From assembly GCA_002392915.1 (NCBI GenBank), contig DGHQ01000047.1:1-64000 (forward strand): DNA of 64,000 bases. The letters are read 5' to 3'. Shown here piece by piece: positions 61,463-64,000 of the stretch. The translations under genes and the position numbers were made by a program. The notes beneath the pieces are model-generated. The model searched no databases. It worked only from the letters and a program-made list of their open reading frames with translations, and had not been told where the DNA came from. Source of the DNA: Bacteroidales bacterium UBA3844. Lineage in GTDB: Bacteria > Bacteroidota > Bacteroidia > Bacteroidales > Paludibacteraceae. How positions within the stretch are numbered: the first letter of the stretch is position 1; each line of letters begins with the position of its first letter.

Positions 61463-63361
61463 ATGATAAAAATTATGAGAAAACTTTTGTCTATTATAAT
61501 GTCATTTGTTGTCTGTGCTACAAACGCTGCGAATTATCTTACATTTACCGCTGAAGAAGAGAACTCAAGCTTCAATATAAATGTCAGCGGAGATGATCCA
61601 GACGTTCAATATTCTTTGGATGAAGGCATAACATGGACTCCCCTAAAATCCTTCATAAGAGTCAAATTAGAGAACAAGGGAGACAAAGCATTACTAAAAG
61701 GAGATAACCCGAGTGGATTCAGCACAAGCAATAAACACCACACATATTTCGAAATTGAAGGTTCTATTGCAGCTAGCGGAAGCGTAATGAGTCTTATTGA
61801 TGGAAATGGAGAGAGCGATAAGATTACAGGCGACTATTGCTTTTTCAATTTGTTTTACAATTGTACAGGACTAACACATGCTCCTGAACTTCCTGCCACA
61901 CAGCTAACAAGTAGCTGTTATTACGGCATGTTTAAAGATTGTTCAAATCTAACAGAGGCTCCTGAACTTCCTGCCACACAGCTAACAAGCAGCTGTTATT
62001 ACAGCATGTTTAAGAATTGCACAAGGTTGGAACAAGCACCCAAACTTCCTGCCACTAACTTGGCTGACAGATGCTATACCGAGATGTTTATGAATTGTAC
62101 AAGCATCACGCAGGCTCCTGAACTTCCAGCGACACAACTGTCTGACTTTTGTTACTCAGACATGTTTAATTCATGTAAAAACTTGACTAATGCTCCTGAG
62201 CTTAAATCAACAGAGTTGGCAAACGGATGCTATAACAACATGTTTAAAAACTGTTCAAGTCTAACAGAAACGCCTGAGCTTCCTGCCACTAAAATGTCGC
62301 AATATTGTTATAGTGGTATGTTTGAAGGGTGTACCTTACTGACAAAGACACCCAAACTTCCAGCTATGCAGTTGGACTCTTGTTGCTATCTAAGTATGTT
62401 TTCGGATTGCACAAACATTACACAAGCACCTGAATTACCAGCCACAAAATTGGCAAGTTTTTGCTATAGTCTTATGTTCAACAATTGTGTCAATCTGACT
62501 AAGACACCCGACCTCAAGACAACTGAACTGGCACGTGATTGCTATGCCTCAATGTTCAGCGGGTGTGTCAGTTTATCTGAAGTGACATCACTCCCAGCCA
62601 CAAAGCTACAAAAACGATGCTATAATAGTATGTTTTATGGGTGTGTCAATTTAACAAATGTTCCTGAACTTCCTGCCACCACAATGGAAGAATCTTGTTA
62701 TGAGTCAATGTTCAGCGGCTGTACAGGATTGACGAAAGCACCAAATCTTCCTGCTACCAAAATAGCAAGACGTTGCTATTTTAGTATGTTTTCTGATTGT
62801 TCTGCTTTAAGTCAAATTCAAGATACACTTCCAGCTAGAACTCTAGCAGAAGACTGTTATGAGAATATGTTTGAAAATTGCACAAGCTTGATTAAGGCTC
62901 CAATACTTCCTGCTATGGAACTAACAAAAAAATGCTACGCAAACATGTATCGAGGATGTACAAATCTTTCTGAAATAACAGTAAATTTCTCAACATGGGA
63001 ATATTCAAATTCTCCGACATACGCAACTTTCTATTGGGTTGAAAATGTTGCACCAACAGGAACTTTTATCTGTCCGGTCCAGTTGATCGAGTATTATGAC
63101 GATAATAGAATTCCTCAAGGATGGGAAGTAAAGCATCAAAATGTTGGAGTTGATCAGTATTTAAGTGAAAAGGATTGGTCAATCAGTATCACAGATCTTA
63201 CCATCTATATTTCCGGTGCAAGATCCAAAATCAAAATTTTTGATGTCGCAGGCCGTCTCATTACCTGTAGGGAAGGCGGAGATGAAGTGCAGATCAGCTT
63301 ACCAGAAAAGGGAGTTTATATAGTCAACGTAGGGACAAAAAGCAAAAAAATAGATTTGTAG
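61463..63361 (+). CDS. Secreted protein with 15 tandem 26-residue Cys-rich repeats and T9SS tail
   Basis: The start is ATG 61463 or 61475; a signal peptide follows (LLSIIMSFVVCATNA). After an N-terminal beta region, about 15 units of 26 residues run from about 135 to 525. The consensus is CYxxMFxxCxxLTxAPELPATxL, each with two cysteines, one in the CY step and one eight residues later. This resembles the bacterial 26-residue surface repeat (BspA/PARCEL type), a leucine-rich-repeat-like solenoid. One unit has 27 residues. The C-terminal 75 residues are a T9SS sorting domain (SITDLTIYISGARSKIKIFD, VYIVNVGTKSKKIDL). It is probably a surface adhesin. Confidence 0.85.
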   Translation: MIKIMRKLLSIIMSFVVCATNAANYLTFTAEEENSSFNINVSGDDPDVQYSLDEGITWTPLKSFIRVKLENKGDKALLKGDNPSGFSTSNKHHTYFEIEGSIAASGSVMSLIDGNGESDKITGDYCFFNLFYNCTGLTHAPELPATQLTSSCYYGMFKDCSNLTEAPELPATQLTSSCYYSMFKNCTRLEQAPKLPATNLADRCYTEMFMNCTSITQAPELPATQLSDFCYSDMFNSCKNLTNAPELKSTELANGCYNNMFKNCSSLTETPELPATKMSQYCYSGMFEGCTLLTKTPKLPAMQLDSCCYLSMFSDCTNITQAPELPATKLASFCYSLMFNNCVNLTKTPDLKTTELARDCYASMFSGCVSLSEVTSLPATKLQKRCYNSMFYGCVNLTNVPELPATTMEESCYESMFSGCTGLTKAPNLPATKIARRCYFSMFSDCSALSQIQDTLPARTLAEDCYENMFENCTSLIKAPILPAMELTKKCYANMYRGCTNLSEITVNFSTWEYSNSPTYATFYWVENVAPTGTFICPVQLIEYYDDNRIPQGWEVKHQNVGVDQYLSEKDWSISITDLTIYISGARSKIKIFDVAGRLITCREGGDEVQISLPEKGVYIVNVGTKSKKIDL

Positions 63362-63382
63362 ATTCTATTAATCAATAATAAT

Positions 63383-63416
63383 AACGGTCGGAGGATGTTT
63401 CTCCGACCGTTTTTTA
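63383..63416 (+). terminator. Terminator after the repeat protein gene
   Basis: A perfect 11-base stem (aacggtcggag with ctccgaccgtt) with a seven-base loop and six T, 21 bases after the stop. Confidence 0.88.
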
Positions 63417-63461
63417 TTAGCCTCACACATTAAAGTATTATACTTTGCAAACGATAGTCTG

Positions 63462-63754
63462 TTATTCTATAGCCCAAAGCGGAATATTATCAAAATGTTC
63501 CTGTTGGATATACGGAAGCATTGAATATCTTATACCACGTATTTCAGGATTGTTGTTAAGATACTCAGATAACGAATTTGATCTCACATTTCCATCCGCC
63601 TTTACTTCAATAGGTTTTACATCTTCATAGTGCAACTTTCCAAATTCCTTCAACAACCATGTTTTTCCAACCTGTCTTGCTCCATTCAAAATAAGTGGTT
63701 TTCTATTCTTTTTTTCTTCCACTCCACTAACTTATTCATTACCAATCTTTCCAT
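63462..63754 (-). pseudogene. Broken AAA ATPase (ATP-binding, DUF4143 type)
   Basis: The remnant begins at ATG 63754 (MERLVMNKLVEWK), shifts frame in a run of seven A near 63714, and continues with NRKPLILNGARQVGKTWLLK, a Walker A segment. It then jumps directly to the protein's end (VKPIEVKADGNVRSNSLSEY, then IPLWAIE). Intact proteins of this family have about 380-450 residues, so roughly 300 middle residues, including Walker B and most of the DUF4143 domain, are missing. A frameshift plus a deletion make function very unlikely. Confidence 0.8.
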
Positions 63755-63786
63755 ACGTTTTTCTCCATTTACGACAACCCCAAATT

Positions 63787-63864
63787 ACACTTTTTTGCAC
63801 TTATTTTTATCAAACACTACACTTTTTTGCACTTATCCATGTCAAACATTACACTTTTTTGCAC
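63787..63864. repeat. Three 32-bp tandem units upstream of the broken ATPase
   Basis: The core acacttttttgcac occurs at 63787, 63819 and 63851, exactly 32 bases apart, with tcaaacatt or tcaaacact before the second and third. On the minus strand each unit reads gtgcaaaaaagtgt and then aatgtttga, so the TTTG could form a repeated -33 promoter element. Confidence 0.7.
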
Positions 63865-63891
63865 ATCGCTGGTATTTTTCACATCAAAAAA

Positions 63892-63912
63892 GAGATGGGG
63901 AATGCCCATCTC
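63892..63912 (-). terminator. Terminator after the OmpA-family gene
   Basis: gagatggg pairs with cccatctc around a five-base loop; a run of six A on the plus strand gives the T-run for the minus-strand gene ending at 63941. Confidence 0.75.
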
Positions 63913-63940
63913 CATATGTTTTTCTTTGAAATAAAAATCG

Positions 63941-64000
63941 TTATTTTCCGATAATCAAGAATTCGGTGCGACGGTTCAATGCCCTGCCCTCATCAGTCTT
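63941..64000 (-). CDS. C-terminus of an OmpA-family protein (partial)
   Basis: Only the last 19 residues and the stop are in the window. They read DEGRALNRRTEFLIIGK, the end of the OmpA C-terminal peptidoglycan-binding domain (the N-R-R-x-E-F motif). A terminator follows. Nothing can be said about the rest. Confidence 0.8.
   Translation of the reverse strand, partial: KTDEGRALNRRTEFLIIGK

Noticed and set aside
61860..62960. Direct DNA repeats of 78 bases
   Set aside because: They are the in-frame 26-residue units of one protein and not an independent repeat array.

Overview
The window looks like the chromosome of a member of the order Bacteroidales, close to Prevotella or Bacteroides. The evidence is consistent across the window: promoters of the TAnnTTTG (-7) type with little Shine-Dalgarno signal, type IX secretion (T9SS) C-terminal tails, many PorT-like outer-membrane beta-barrels, a DUF4988 lipoprotein, the KorAB 2-oxoacid:ferredoxin oxidoreductase and a CoA-transferase typical of anaerobic succinate/propionate fermenters. 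No plasmid or phage backbone is visible.

Region 1 (1-8.3 kb) is a polymorphic-toxin locus read on the minus strand. A small T9SS-tail protein precedes a 1989-residue SpvB/FG-GAP/RHS protein whose C-terminal tip is a barnase-type ribonuclease, followed 2 bases later by a barstar-type immunity gene. Behind it lie an unassigned small gene and a displaced orphan toxin tip (GIY-YIG-like) that keeps the RHS junction and is ATGA-coupled to its own, window-truncated immunity gene. Upstream of the operon, a 102-bp promoter-bearing repeat cuts off an older gene. A second copy of that repeat stands before the neighbouring AlbA_2 gene.

Region 2 (8.3-19.3 kb) holds the AlbA_2/RecG-like regulator, a rhomboid protease, an AspT-type transporter with a divergent LysR regulator, two OmpA-like paralogues that bracket an Abi_2/AbiF-type HEPN gene with its own hairpin RNA, and korAB.

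Region 3 (19.6-27.9 kb) is a secreted protein of unknown function followed by a defence island: a 5-methylcytosine methyltransferase overlapping a probable restriction enzyme, a Kiwa pair (kwaA-kwaB), and a BRO/DinD-RhuM fusion.

Region 4 (28-54.6 kb) is mostly core genome: dnaK; kdsB with an M16-like protein and a metallo-hydrolase; two duplicated beta-barrels; a DUF853 ATPase; an HhH protein; CotH, Sel1 and lipoprotein genes; a TSCPD protein; an ECF-S/ketopantoate-reductase-like/heterodimeric ABC operon; FKBP, O-methyltransferase, RluA-type, RlmB and ABC-F genes; and a Na/Pi cotransporter.

Region 5 (55.2-64 kb) starts with an SRP RNA placed 4 bases before four identical tRNA-Thr(UGU) genes. 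It continues with a beta-barrel/collagen-like lipoprotein pair, a 191-bp MITE, an unknown protein, a succinate/acetate CoA-transferase, a 26-residue-repeat T9SS protein, a broken AAA ATPase and the C-terminus of an OmpA-family protein. A palindromic intergenic repeat family is scattered through the window.
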